From a virus, in IMG/VR virus record IMGVR_UViG_3300050821_007199, positions 1-42,800 of that record: DNA of 42,800 nucleotides; one strand, given 5' to 3'. Each line of letters opens with the position of its first letter. Position 1 is the stretch's first letter. A program made the position numbers and the translations under genes. The notes beneath the pieces were generated by a model. It did no database searches. It was not told the DNA's origin and saw only the letters and a list, made by a program, of their open reading frames with translations. Of the stretch, positions 30,946 to 39,108 are shown in pieces.

Positions 30946-31781
30946 GCGCCTAAAGCATCGACCGCCTTCCGAAACGCCGGGTCATTGTTGATTCTGTCCA
31001 TGTACTCCCGCCTCGGCATACGCTCAATGTCTGCGCGTGTGATCTTCTTCGGCGCGGGCGGCGGGGGCGGTGAAGCGGAAGCATCTGAGCTTCTAATCCC
31101 CGTCGATACGCTCCGTGGTCTGCTCGTAGGAGAGGGAGGGTTAGGCTCCGGCGAAGGTTGGGCTTCGCGCTGCTGTCCGTTGGGTGCTGCGGGTGCTCCG
31201 TTGCTTTCGCCCTCTTCGGGCCACGGAATCATCTGGCCCTGGTCGAAAAGCATTTGAAAAACAATTGCGAGATTGTTGCGCGTGAGGTCGTAGTTATTGA
31301 ACTCAAGCGCGGCAAAGAGTTTCTGTTGGTTCTGTGGAACCGGGTAGTAATCCGGGGTTGCTTCCACGAAGGCTTGGGCCTCGGCCTGATAGTAGGCGTC
31401 GCGCTGGTCTTTGGTCATCGTCGCTACGCTGTTGATCGCCTGACGCGGGGTTACGCCGTCCTGGGCTGCGGTGACGATCTCGGTCACGGCGTCTACAACC
31501 TTGTCGGGGTCGGTGATATCCGTTGCCAGCCGGAGTTTGTCGGCTGGTGTTAGTGTCTTTGTTTCGGTTTTGAGTTGTTGGGGAACCCTCGCTTGATCTG
31601 GCCGTCGTAGGCGGCTGATCTCGCGGTTAGCGTTGGCCTGTGACTCCAACACTTTGTCTGCGACCTCCTTGTAACTCTTGCCTTTGAAGGTCGAGATTCT
31701 TAATCCTGCGGCGTTCTCAATAACTGCAACGTAGTCGCCGGATTCGTCCGGCTCGCCATTGTTCAACCATTTGGGTTGCAT
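30942..31781 (-). CDS. Probable scaffolding protein
   Basis: This is a 279-residue, acidic and helical protein with a Pro/Ser/Ala-rich linker (SPEPNPPSPTSRP, ASPPPPPAPKK) and a short C-terminal helix (RREYMDRINNDPAFRKAVDALGA in outline). Position between portal-side genes and capsid, helical composition and the separate small C-terminal helix fit a scaffolding protein that binds capsid through its C-terminus. The motif variant CAGTTATT at 31717-31726 encodes VAVIEN, and an exact copy (31289-31299) encodes FNNYDL. Confidence 0.68.
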   Translation of the reverse strand: MQPKWLNNGEPDESGDYVAVIENAAGLRISTFKGKSYKEVADKVLESQANANREISRLRRPDQARVPQQLKTETKTLTPADKLRLATDITDPDKVVDAVTEIVTAAQDGVTPRQAINSVATMTKDQRDAYYQAEAQAFVEATPDYYPVPQNQQKLFAALEFNNYDLTRNNLAIVFQMLFDQGQMIPWPEEGESNGAPAAPNGQQREAQPSPEPNPPSPTSRPRSVSTGIRSSDASASPPPPPAPKKITRADIERMPRREYMDRINNDPAFRKAVDALGA

Positions 31782-31799
31782 TGTCGATCTCCTCGGTTG

Positions 31800-32183
31800 T
31801 TAGTTCTCTACGTAGTCGGGTGGCGGGCGAGTAGGGTCTAGGATGTTCTCTATCTCCTGCTCTGCCGGGGTCATTTCCGGCACTAGAGGTTTGCGGGCAA
31901 CACTCGCTAGGTAGAGGGAGATTTGTTCATCAAGTTTTTCTTGCAGGTGGGTGAAGATGAGCCACGCGGTCTTTGCCGTCTGGTGGTTTGCCAACACGTC
32001 TTCCTTCTGTGATGGCTCGGTGTTGATGAGCTTGGTTTCCAGTTCGATACAGCACATCTCCATCACATCGAGCACGTCGGGCCATCCCTCCTGATTGCGG
32101 ATGACGTACAGGTTGCGGCGGGCCTCGTGGGTTAGCTGTGAGGTAACGCCAAACCTGCGCTCGGTGCGGATGGCTTCATTCAT
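31800..32183 (-). CDS. Hypothetical helical protein
   Basis: This is a 127-residue helical protein without a known motif, containing WPDVLDVMEMCCIELETKLIN and HLQEKLDEQISLYLASVA. It starts at an ATG overlapping the upstream stop (ATGA). It forms a coupled pair with the 32180-32611 gene between portal and scaffold; possibly a minor head-assembly factor. Confidence 0.62.
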   Translation of the reverse strand: MNEAIRTERRFGVTSQLTHEARRNLYVIRNQEGWPDVLDVMEMCCIELETKLINTEPSQKEDVLANHQTAKTAWLIFTHLQEKLDEQISLYLASVARKPLVPEMTPAEQEIENILDPTRPPPDYVEN

Positions 32184-32611
32184 GCGATGGCCTCCTGCTC
32201 CTCGTTCGCGTCGAACGCGCCAAGCCGTTTCGCTATCTCCGCAACGGAATCCATCGCGGGAAGCTGCGGCGGGGCCGGTTGCGCTCCGGCCAACTGCTGT
32301 AGTTCGTCCTGGGTGGCCTTGCGTCTCTCGCGGAGCATGTAACCCAAACCGAGACAAACTTCTCCTAACCGGGTAATGCGAACGAAGTATTTTCCCCCGC
32401 TGCCTAGCTCCGTCTGCGTGAGGTCTTCGACAAGGCCGCGCTCCCATAGCGGCTGCACGATCTCTTCGAGCGTGAACGGCTCGTCTTCATCGCGGAGTGC
32501 GCCTACGCCGATGCCTCCGAAGCTGTCGCGCTTCTTCTGTGCGACTAGCATCTCTAGGGCGCGGCGGTGGCGGGGAATCATTTCGATGAACTTTGCGCTA
32601 ACTGTTTCCAT
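32180..32611 (-). CDS. Hypothetical winged-helix-like protein
   Basis: This is a 143-residue protein. FTLEEIVQPLWERGLVEDL followed by KYFVRITRLGEVCLGLGY has a helix-helix-wing character, and the rest is a helical, Ala/Gln-rich tail. That is a weak resemblance only, and it could equally be a structural factor. It overlaps the 32598 gene by 14 nt. Confidence 0.6.
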   Translation of the reverse strand: METVSAKFIEMIPRHRRALEMLVAQKKRDSFGGIGVGALRDEDEPFTLEEIVQPLWERGLVEDLTQTELGSGGKYFVRITRLGEVCLGLGYMLRERRKATQDELQQLAGAQPAPPQLPAMDSVAEIAKRLGAFDANEEQEAIA

Positions 32612-32813
32612 CGGGCGGCTCCGTGAACTTATGGTTGTTGTGAATAACTACACTCACTTCGTACCTCTCCTTTTCCACGCGGGGCTTGCATCCGCAGAAC
32701 GCTCCTAGTGCATGGCCGGATGCGATGATGCCCCGCGCATCGCATGGTGCAATGTCGATCTCGCTTTTGCGTCGGTAAACTCCCCATCGTCGGTTGGACG
32801 GCTGGCGTTCCAT
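32598..32813 (-). CDS. Small conserved protein after the portal gene
   Basis: This is a 71-residue, basic protein with CDARG, CGCKP and a SVVIHNNHKFTEPPDG segment. It begins directly after the portal stop (TAAATG). SVVIH is encoded across an exact dispersed motif copy (32642-32652). The cysteines could bind a metal. The function is unknown. Confidence 0.6.
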   Translation of the reverse strand: MERQPSNRRWGVYRRKSEIDIAPCDARGIIASGHALGAFCGCKPRVEKERYEVSVVIHNNHKFTEPPDGNS

Positions 32814-34931
32814 TTAGCCTCCTCCTGACGTGCCGTAAAACTGGCTGGCTTGCATGGCGCGTTCGTCGGCGGTGCGCTGCGCGAAGCTGGCCGCACGTTC
32901 TAGCGGCGACTCGATGAGTTTTCCGTGCTGGTCTTTGACGCTCTGAGCGGCGATGCGACCGGCAATTTTCTTGTCCTCCAACTGCATATCGTTTTGGTGT
33001 TTCTGCTGCAATTCGGCGGCACTCGACTGCGCTTTGATGGCGGCGGGGTTCTGCTGCACAAGCATCTGTTTTTCCTGGTCGGTCATCGGCACGATGAGGT
33101 CGGCGCGGTTCTTCCACTCCGACATATCGAGCACCATCTTGACTAGCTCCATCACGTTTACCTTGTACCCCACCTGGGTTAGCTGTTGCACAAGGGCTTG
33201 GTTGCCGAAGACTTCGAGAAGGAAGGGGAGGGCTTGAGCCATGCGGTTGCGGGCCGCGAGTTTGGTTCCGGCCAACGTCTCGAACTTGACGTTGGTGTTC
33301 ATAAAGTCGCCAAAGTCCACAACGAGGTCGTCGGTACGATCTCCGAGAATGGCGCGGATTTCCTTTATCGGCATCCGCTCTTTCACCATTTGCCAGAGGA
33401 AGTTTAGGAAGGGGATAAACACGCCATCTACAAAACGCTCAACGGGCATTTGTAGCCGTCCTGACGACGCGGCCTGTATCATCCCCGCTCCCGTACCGGA
33501 GCGGCCAACGCTCGACGTTCCCCGTCCGGGTAGGACGCCTTGCACGGTGGCCTGATCTGCCCCGGACGCCCCCTCGCTCGACCCGATAGAGGCTTGAATC
33601 GCTCTCCACGCATCGGCGGGAACCTGCGGCTGAGGTACAAGCGCAACGGCCTTCGTCGCGTCGTTGCCCTCCACCATACGGATGCCCCCAAGCCGTCGTC
33701 TCTGGTCTTGGGTCGGGACGTTGGCTCCTCGCGCTATCGCGTACTCCGGTTGTACGGCGAAGGCGAGAATGTCAAGAATCGCGTTCAACATGCCCTGCTC
33801 TACCCGTTGATCTGCACCCGATATGCGGCCCACTCCCATGCCATAGCCGCTGTTTTCAATGTCCCAATAATTTGCGGAGAGGAAGGGCTTTTCGGGGAGT
33901 TTGTGTTTGCCGTTGCGGATGACGCACTTCTGTTGCAGGACGACGCGCACCTGTCGTTTGTCCCACCATTCAAGTACCTGCATCGGCTTTTGCAACGGGT
34001 CTTCCGACCAATCGCTATCGGCCCGCGCTGCATGGTGAACGCTGGTGTTGGCCTGTAGTGCTTCTTCTACCGCGTCGATGCTCTTGGTTTGCTCCGCATC
34101 CGACATAAAAATGTGCCGGAGAACGTCGTCGGGCGGTATATCGTAGTCGGGGTTGTCGCGTAGCTTCGTGAGGTCGTCGTAGTTGAGATAGTCTTCGTAG
34201 ACAATCCAACGCGCCTTCCAGAGTTGGTTCGGGGAGTTCCACTTCGGGTCGATGAAGACTTGGCCTAGATTGCACTTCTCGAAGGTTGGCCGGTTGCGCG
34301 TCACTTCCACGTCTACGGCCTCAAACTCATCCGACGCCTCGGTGTAAACCGTGACCGGCTTTCCAAACGGCATGTTGACCTGGGGCGGGGCTTGCTTGCG
34401 CCGGTAGTGCGTCTCAACGGTCGTCTCCGTCTCCCAACCGAGTTTGAAAATGACTGTGCCGCTGTTGGTCATCCCCTGTATGCCGTAGCTGCACTCCTGT
34501 TTGAAATTGATTTGGTCGAGGAGTTCGGACACTAGCTCCGTCCACGCCCGCACGGTGTCTTGATGGGTGTTGGGCCGGGGCCGGACGGCGAAGGGGGTTG
34601 TGTCCGAAAAAACGGCCCCGGTGATCGCCGGAGCCAGAGAGTTTGTTTGTTTCGCTACTGTGAATCGTGAGACGTTGGAGCGGGTAATCGTGGAACCTTC
34701 AAAGACGCTCATCGAGCGCGGCGATTGGTAGAGCACGTCGCTCTCTGTCCATTGCAACGGCCAACGTCTGTCATTGAGCCACGCGCTTGCCCGTTCGTAA
34801 TCCTGCACCACAATGCTAAGTACGGCGGTGTCGGTGTACTTAGGGGGAATGTCGGGGCCGGTCTTTATGTCGTCCGGCTCGACAGGTGCCCACGGACTAG
34901 ACTTCTCGCGTAATGTCGCTGACGCTGCCAT
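32814..34931 (-). CDS. Portal protein
   Basis: This is a 705-residue protein. The length, the order between terminase and scaffold, and the pattern of an N-terminal helical wing, a central beta region (WKARWIVYEDYLNYDDLTKL, VLEWWDKRQVRVVLQQKCVI), a long helical stem (RFVDGVFIPFLNFLWQMVKE) and a Gln/Ala-rich C-terminal crown match podovirus-type portals. The ATG at 34931 was chosen; the frame runs open to a TTG at 35015 but without a ribosome site. The C-terminus is coiled (AAELQQKHQNDMQLEDKK). Confidence 0.82.
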   Translation of the reverse strand: MAASATLREKSSPWAPVEPDDIKTGPDIPPKYTDTAVLSIVVQDYERASAWLNDRRWPLQWTESDVLYQSPRSMSVFEGSTITRSNVSRFTVAKQTNSLAPAITGAVFSDTTPFAVRPRPNTHQDTVRAWTELVSELLDQINFKQECSYGIQGMTNSGTVIFKLGWETETTVETHYRRKQAPPQVNMPFGKPVTVYTEASDEFEAVDVEVTRNRPTFEKCNLGQVFIDPKWNSPNQLWKARWIVYEDYLNYDDLTKLRDNPDYDIPPDDVLRHIFMSDAEQTKSIDAVEEALQANTSVHHAARADSDWSEDPLQKPMQVLEWWDKRQVRVVLQQKCVIRNGKHKLPEKPFLSANYWDIENSGYGMGVGRISGADQRVEQGMLNAILDILAFAVQPEYAIARGANVPTQDQRRRLGGIRMVEGNDATKAVALVPQPQVPADAWRAIQASIGSSEGASGADQATVQGVLPGRGTSSVGRSGTGAGMIQAASSGRLQMPVERFVDGVFIPFLNFLWQMVKERMPIKEIRAILGDRTDDLVVDFGDFMNTNVKFETLAGTKLAARNRMAQALPFLLEVFGNQALVQQLTQVGYKVNVMELVKMVLDMSEWKNRADLIVPMTDQEKQMLVQQNPAAIKAQSSAAELQQKHQNDMQLEDKKIAGRIAAQSVKDQHGKLIESPLERAASFAQRTADERAMQASQFYGTSGGG

Positions 34932-35021
34932 AGGGCAAACCTCAAAACCGTTGGGGAGAACGGGTTCGGGTCGGGCAAGCGTCCGGCCACTTCCGCAAAT
35001 TACTACCGCCTTCAAGTCTGG

Positions 35022-35062
35022 CGGGTTACTCTTGATTCCGTGAATTATTACCCTGTAACCCG
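35022..35062. promoter_or_regulatory. Inverted repeat between terminase and portal genes
   Basis: CGGGTTAC (35022-35029) and GTAACCCG (35055-35062) form a perfect 8-bp inverted repeat with a 25-nt loop in the 169-nt gap between terminase and portal. It could be a processing or stability structure, or a protein site. A motif copy ending in T (35095-35105) overlaps the terminase stop. Confidence 0.45.
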
Positions 35063-35100
35063 TTGAAATACAACTTTTCGCTTATCATTCGCTCGAATAA

Positions 35101-36837
35101 CTACTCAAGTCCCGGCATGACAACTTCTAGCCCCTGATCGTTGTAGAGCCGGTCTTCGATTCCTGGCTCTACCGCAACCTCCTCCGGCTCCGGCTCGACC
35201 GGCGTGTACTGGCCGCGACCGTAGATGAGGTTGTACTTGTCGCGTTCGCGCATCATCTCCCATGCTAGGTCTTCTTCCTCTAGCTCGGTGGCGGCGATGC
35301 TGACCGGCAAGTTGTCGGCCACGCGGGAGACTACATCGGGAAGGCCGCTATCCTCCGTCATGCCATACTGCACGAAGCCCTGAATGAGCGGCTTGGTCTT
35401 GAGGCTGTTGGAGAAGTAGAGCCGCGACGATGCTAGTAGCGGCTCTATGCTGCGGATGCGCGTATCGCGCTCGGCGGCGTCGGCCTGAAACTCCGTCCAT
35501 GTGATCTGAATGTCCCAACCCGTCGTCAGACTGTAGTTATTCACGGCGGGCTGAATGAGCCGCGCTCCGGGCGACTCCTCGATCTCGACGTTATGGGTGC
35601 CGTTGCGTCGCGCCGTGTCGTGAATCATCTTCGCCAGAACGGAGGGCTTGTAGTGGCCCTGTATCGTCTCGGTGATGTACATGCGGTTGCGATGCATGAG
35701 GCCGACCGCGCCGGAGGTTGTCAGCCAATTCGCGCTCCGGCACGGTAGGCGGAAGTGAACGAAGCGCGTTCCCTCTAGCGGCAAGTCGGCCTCCTCCACC
35801 ATCGCGGCAAGCATCTGCGCGTCGGTGAAGACGAGTTCGGCGGCTCCGTAGCTGTCGAGCATGTACTGACTCATAAAAAACTCGAAGTCGGCCTCGTACT
35901 CTTCGCGCAAAAATTCGTAGCTGAGGATAGTAGGGAAGAGGAGTTCAACTTCGTCCTCGGTGGGGAAGCCGTTAGGGTCTAGGCGTTCGCCGTTCAACAG
36001 ACGCATCGCCGGTTTGAAGACGCGGTGATAGCTCCCCGGCCTCGCCGTCAAAACCTCGTCGCTGAATGTATCGCCTAAACCGTATGGGGTGCCAATTTTG
36101 ATCTCGATGCCGGTAGGCTTCAAGATTTTGCGCGTGAGTTTGTAGGCTTTAGTTATTCGTACCCGGCCTTCGTAGTTCTTGGAGTTGCGATTGGTGTTGA
36201 TATCGTCGTACACCAAAACGTCGGGGTGCCAGCCGGTCGTATTGGAGTCAATCGAATTGGCCCATATCAACGGCTCTACGATCTTGGGTTCGTGCTGCCG
36301 GAGCGGGCAGGTGAATTGCCCGGAGTCCTTCGGCGGCTTCGATAAGCAGAGTTCGGGGAACAATGCCTGGAAGAGTGTCGGGGCGCGGTAGCTCGGCTTG
36401 ATGAAGAAACTCGCTATCTGGTCAACGAAGGCGAAGGCTAGGTCTTTGGCTCCGCTCATAATCAGAATCGCCAGCGTCATGTAGTAATGCAGGATGAGTT
36501 GAACGCAGTAGGCAAGGTCGAGCGTCGTCTTGTAGGTATTGCGCGGGTAGAGGAGAGTGCGCCGACGCTTGCGGCCTACGTGTAGCTCCTCGACCGTCTG
36601 TGCCGGGTCGATCTCAGGGAAGAAAGCGACGGCCTCATGGTGAACGTCCTCGGTGATGAGGCAATAGCCAAGCACATAGCAGAGAGCGAGAAGGTTGGTT
36701 TTGCAGCATCGACGGCCATCCTCTTTGATCTCCTCGTCGGCCAACACAAGTTCGGTAAGCTCGGCTCTCCATGCGCGATTGTCGCCGCGCTCCTGATTCG
36801 GGTCGCGCAACCGTCGCCAGTTGAAATGCTGCTTCAT
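35101..36837 (-). CDS. terL: Terminase large subunit
   Basis: This is a 578-residue protein. It has an ATPase domain with a Walker A-like PRNTYKTT at 98-105 and a Walker B VLVYDD at 207-212, then a nuclease-type domain with several acidic residues, including DVVSRVADN near the C-terminus. The Y-K-T-T form of the motif is common in phage terminases that differ from the classical GKT. It overlaps the 36834 gene (ATGA). It packages DNA with the portal; no small subunit is clearly seen. Copies of the motif encode VNNYS (35532-35542) and RITKA (36148-36158). Confidence 0.85.
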   Translation of the reverse strand: MKQHFNWRRLRDPNQERGDNRAWRAELTELVLADEEIKEDGRRCCKTNLLALCYVLGYCLITEDVHHEAVAFFPEIDPAQTVEELHVGRKRRRTLLYPRNTYKTTLDLAYCVQLILHYYMTLAILIMSGAKDLAFAFVDQIASFFIKPSYRAPTLFQALFPELCLSKPPKDSGQFTCPLRQHEPKIVEPLIWANSIDSNTTGWHPDVLVYDDINTNRNSKNYEGRVRITKAYKLTRKILKPTGIEIKIGTPYGLGDTFSDEVLTARPGSYHRVFKPAMRLLNGERLDPNGFPTEDEVELLFPTILSYEFLREEYEADFEFFMSQYMLDSYGAAELVFTDAQMLAAMVEEADLPLEGTRFVHFRLPCRSANWLTTSGAVGLMHRNRMYITETIQGHYKPSVLAKMIHDTARRNGTHNVEIEESPGARLIQPAVNNYSLTTGWDIQITWTEFQADAAERDTRIRSIEPLLASSRLYFSNSLKTKPLIQGFVQYGMTEDSGLPDVVSRVADNLPVSIAATELEEEDLAWEMMRERDKYNLIYGRGQYTPVEPEPEEVAVEPGIEDRLYNDQGLEVVMPGLE

Positions 36838-37109
36838 TGGCCCGCCATCGAGTTCATCTCTTCCTGCGCGTCGTCCGGCTCGACCGGCCCCATGTGTTGC
36901 TGAACGTGCGCGGCAAGCTCGGCGGGATTGGCGATGTTGTACTCGGCCTCGCTGCTTTGTCCGTCGGTCGGCGGGTGGCCCTTCGCATCGCGTAGCTCGT
37001 GCTTGGCGACGTAGCCGTTTTCGGTGCGCCGGATGTGCATACCGTGAGCGTGTAGCTTCTTGCCCTTGCTGCCTAGAACTTTGGCTGCGCTTGCGGCGGG
37101 TGAGTCCAT
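36834..37109 (-). CDS. Small conserved phage protein near terminase
   Basis: This is a 91-residue protein. HGMHIRRTENGYVAKHELRD followed by PTDGQSSEAEY is a recognisable pattern in phages next to the terminase gene. It is hydrophilic with His residues and could be a small terminase partner, but no helix-turn-helix is evident. It is coupled to terL by ATGA. Confidence 0.65.
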   Translation of the reverse strand: MDSPAASAAKVLGSKGKKLHAHGMHIRRTENGYVAKHELRDAKGHPPTDGQSSEAEYNIANPAELAAHVQQHMGPVEPDDAQEEMNSMAGQ

Positions 37110-37113
37110 GCCT

Positions 37114-37293
37114 CTACCTCCGTGTCTTCTTCTTCTTTTTGCGGGCGACTCCGGCCTGTCGCATCCCCACGGCGACGGCCTGTTTGAGAGCGGTCTTGCG
37201 GCCCTTCTTGCGGGCGGTCTTTTTGAAGGTCTTCCCCTTCGTAAACTCGCGGATGTTGCGGCTTACGTTCTTCTTGCCTTTGAGTCCTGGCAT
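37114..37293 (-). CDS. Small very basic protein (DUF6496-like)
   Basis: This is a 59-residue protein. NVSRNIREFTKGK, then GRKTALKQAVAVGMRQAG and a C-terminal run of lysines and arginines, resembles the DUF6496 small basic proteins of phages and plasmids. It would bind DNA or membranes by charge. It lies between terminase-side genes and a tiny membrane protein, with separate starts and an AGGAGAGAG ribosome site. Confidence 0.65.
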   Translation of the reverse strand: MPGLKGKKNVSRNIREFTKGKTFKKTARKKGRKTALKQAVAVGMRQAGVARKKKKKTRR

Positions 37294-37303
37294 GGCTCTC
37301 TCC

Positions 37304-37453
37304 TCAATGTCCGAAGTGGCCCGCTATCAGGAGTGATAAAACCCAAAAAGCTAACCCCGCTGCGATGAGATTGACTCTCGGCGGGGCGGGGTTCCAAAAA
37401 GCTGCCAGCGCGAAACAGACAAAAGCGAAGACGAGAAGAATCAATGTGAGCAT
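37304..37453 (-). CDS. Tiny two-segment membrane protein (49 aa)
   Basis: This is a 49-residue protein. Two hydrophobic segments (about residues 2-18, LTLILLVFAFVCFALAA, and 30-45, AAGLAFWVLSLLIAG) are separated by a Pro-rich turn. The ATG has GGGAGG 7 nt upstream. The hairpin-like topology could suit a holin, pinholin or anti-holin, or an immunity peptide. It is far from the other lysis genes. Confidence 0.55.
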   Translation of the reverse strand: MLTLILLVFAFVCFALAAFWNPAPPRVNLIAAGLAFWVLSLLIAGHFGH

Positions 37454-37462
37454 GTTGCCCTC

Positions 37463-37714
37463 CTAGATTCGTCGTATGGCTTGACGATTGAGCACGGAGG
37501 TAAAGCCGTCCTCAAACTGCACCTGCGCTGTTCTGGTGGTTTGGCGGATGATCTTGCACCGCTGCCCCTTGCGGCCCAACTTATCCCATGCGAGATAGTA
37601 GGGGTAGGGGATTGGCTTCGCTGCGGTTGCGGGGTTAGTCCCTAGCCGCATGATGGCGGTTTTGAGACTAGCATCGAAGCGTCTCTCTTCGCTAGTTCTT
37701 AACTTTTTCTTCAC
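37463..37714 (-). CDS. Small basic protein
   Basis: This is an 83-residue protein. The C-terminal half (GRKGQRCKIIRQTTRTAQVQF in outline) looks like a small SH3-like or KOW-type beta barrel, with a lysine/arginine-rich N-terminus. The GTG start overlaps the upstream gene by 23 nt and its ribosome site is weak. It may bind DNA or RNA. Confidence 0.6.
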   Translation of the reverse strand: MKKKLRTSEERRFDASLKTAIMRLGTNPATAAKPIPYPYYLAWDKLGRKGQRCKIIRQTTRTAQVQFEDGFTSVLNRQAIRRI

Positions 37715-38018
37715 GGTCGCTTTGCATGGTTCGGCTGAAACACAGGACGCAGATTATTTGCGTTGGGGCGTCGCCCCGGCCCTTCATCATCGCCTGGGTG
37801 GATGGAGAGAGCCAGACGACGGTTCCGCACTCGCATTTGGCCTGTATTGCGCCGGTCACTCCGAAGTGTTCGGAGGCCGCTACGACCGTCAACGGCTCGG
37901 CGGGGTTGATCTCATCGAAGCTGCCTATCTTGCCCGCTACGGCCATCTCTCGCAGTCGGGCATGACCTTCCGGGTTGCTCTTGAGCGCGGCCCGGAGCAC
38001 GGCGATTTCAGTTGGCAT
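37692..38018 (-). CDS. Small zinc-binding protein
   Basis: This is a 108-residue protein. An N-terminal helical half precedes a C-terminal zinc pattern, CEC followed about 25 residues later by CVLC. VVWLSPSTQAMMKGRG lies between the pairs. Related small proteins occur in phages. It overlaps its upstream neighbour by 11 nt. Confidence 0.65.
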   Translation of the reverse strand: MPTEIAVLRAALKSNPEGHARLREMAVAGKIGSFDEINPAEPLTVVAASEHFGVTGAIQAKCECGTVVWLSPSTQAMMKGRGDAPTQIICVLCFSRTMQSDREEKVKN

Positions 38019-38379
38019 CTCGTCGCTCCTCTTCCTCGATCTCAGACAACGATTTCATATCGCCCCAAAACTCGGATAGTTCGGCCTTCGTCAAGAGCCG
38101 TTGCCGGTAGCTCTCCGGGGGTATCTTGTCGAGCGGGACGGGTACTCCCATTGTCTCTACGTCGCCCTGGGGGTGGATTCCGAGAAAGCGGGCCGTGAAG
38201 GTTGCTCCCACGAAGCCGTGACCCAAGACGATGCAGCCTCCGGCAAATCCGTGGGGTCGTGCGAAGGATAAATACCACCAGATAGGCACCGGGTTCTCTA
38301 CGATCTCCTGAATCATTAGCTGTTGCGCTCGTTCGTGGATGCTCATTCCGAACTTCGCTTGAAACTCTTCGCTGTTCAC
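38008..38379 (-). CDS. Conserved hypothetical protein
   Basis: This is a 123-residue protein. WWYLSFA, GFAGGCIVLGHGFVGATFTARFLGIHP and a charged helical C-terminus follow a helical start. The GTG start at 38379 overlaps the upstream TGA (GTGA), which decides it over a longer open frame. The alternation of hydrophobic and glycine residues looks like a compact beta protein. Unknown. Confidence 0.65.
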   Translation of the reverse strand: MNSEEFQAKFGMSIHERAQQLMIQEIVENPVPIWWYLSFARPHGFAGGCIVLGHGFVGATFTARFLGIHPQGDVETMGVPVPLDKIPPESYRQRLLTKAELSEFWGDMKSLSEIEEEERRDAN

Positions 38380-38750
38380 AACGCCTCCTCTTCCGCGTAG
38401 CTGCGGATGACGGCTCCGGCCCATTCCTCGGCCTGGGCCTTTGTGATGCGCTTCCATTCCGGCGTGTGTAGCCTACCGTTCACCTTGCCCGCGAAGCGTA
38501 CAAGGTCGAACTCCTCCGGCCTCTCGTCGTAGTGCTCGATGAAGACGACGCGATGGGGCGAGATGTTTAGGTGGTAGTCGAGGAAGGCGTTGGCGAAGTC
38601 TTCGATTGAATTGGTGATGCTCGGACAAATGTAGGTGCTGCTGCGGTCAGTAACTATAACCGTCGTCCAAGCGGCGTTCTCGTAGACGCGCACCCAATGA
38701 GTAACCTTGCGTCTGAGGCCGTCGGTGTAGGTGAAGGTTTCAATCGGCAA
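38376..38750 (-). CDS. Hypothetical protein with TTG start
   Basis: This is a 124-residue protein beginning at TTG with GAGGAGG about 6 nt upstream, overlapping the previous gene by 11 nt. The segments TVIVTDRSSTYICPS and HRVVFIEHYDERPEEFDLVRF are alpha/beta in type. The frame is open further upstream only as a shadow of the zinc-protein gene. A motif variant (38649-38658) encodes the VIVTD part. Confidence 0.62.
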   Translation of the reverse strand: MPIETFTYTDGLRRKVTHWVRVYENAAWTTVIVTDRSSTYICPSITNSIEDFANAFLDYHLNISPHRVVFIEHYDERPEEFDLVRFAGKVNGRLHTPEWKRITKAQAEEWAGAVIRSYAEEEAL

Positions 38751-39108
38751 CTTCTGCCTCCTCGACTGGAACCTCCGGCGTCGCCTTCGGCTTGGGGCCG
38801 CGCTTCTTCGGGGGGTTGGCTTTACGATACTCCCGCTCGGCAAGCTCCCCCGGCGATAGCTCGGCGTCGGGCGGCGGGTTCTTCTCCTCGTGCTTGCGCC
38901 AACGCAGATACCGGCTGCGCTCCTCCGGTGTCGAAGGGCGGCGGCAATACCTGCACTCGCGGGCATCCTGCTTGCTGCGGCGGAAGTTCTTGCGCTGTAG
39001 GCTGCACTCGGCTGAACAGGTGATCGCCTGTTTGGGCCGGTCTTTGGGGATGGGGGTTCCACACATAACGCAGTGTGTAGTGATCTGGCTGAAAGCGTCT
39101 TTCCGCAT
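38740..39108 (-). CDS. Zinc-binding protein with basic tail
   Basis: This is a 122-residue protein. CVMCGTP, CSAEC and CRYCRRP give three cysteine groups near residues 13-56, followed by an Arg/Lys/Pro-rich disordered tail (PKKRGPKPKATPEVP). That is a typical DNA-associated small zinc protein. The ATG overlaps the RusA stop (TGATG). It may modulate the RusA-like neighbour or be a regulator. Confidence 0.68.
   Translation of the reverse strand: MRKDAFSQITTHCVMCGTPIPKDRPKQAITCSAECSLQRKNFRRSKQDARECRYCRRPSTPEERSRYLRWRKHEEKNPPPDAELSPGELAEREYRKANPPKKRGPKPKATPEVPVEEAEVAD

Noticed and set aside
34932-35015. N-terminal extension of the portal gene from a TTG at 35015
   Set aside because: It encodes KAVVICGSGRTLARPEP, which looks protein-like, but there is no ribosome site and it crosses an inverted repeat. 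The ATG at 34931 is better supported.
38751-39062. Long upstream extension of the 38376-38750 gene
   Set aside because: The extra Arg/Ser/Pro-rich sequence is the shadow of the zinc-protein gene. The TTG at 38750 has a strong ribosome site.
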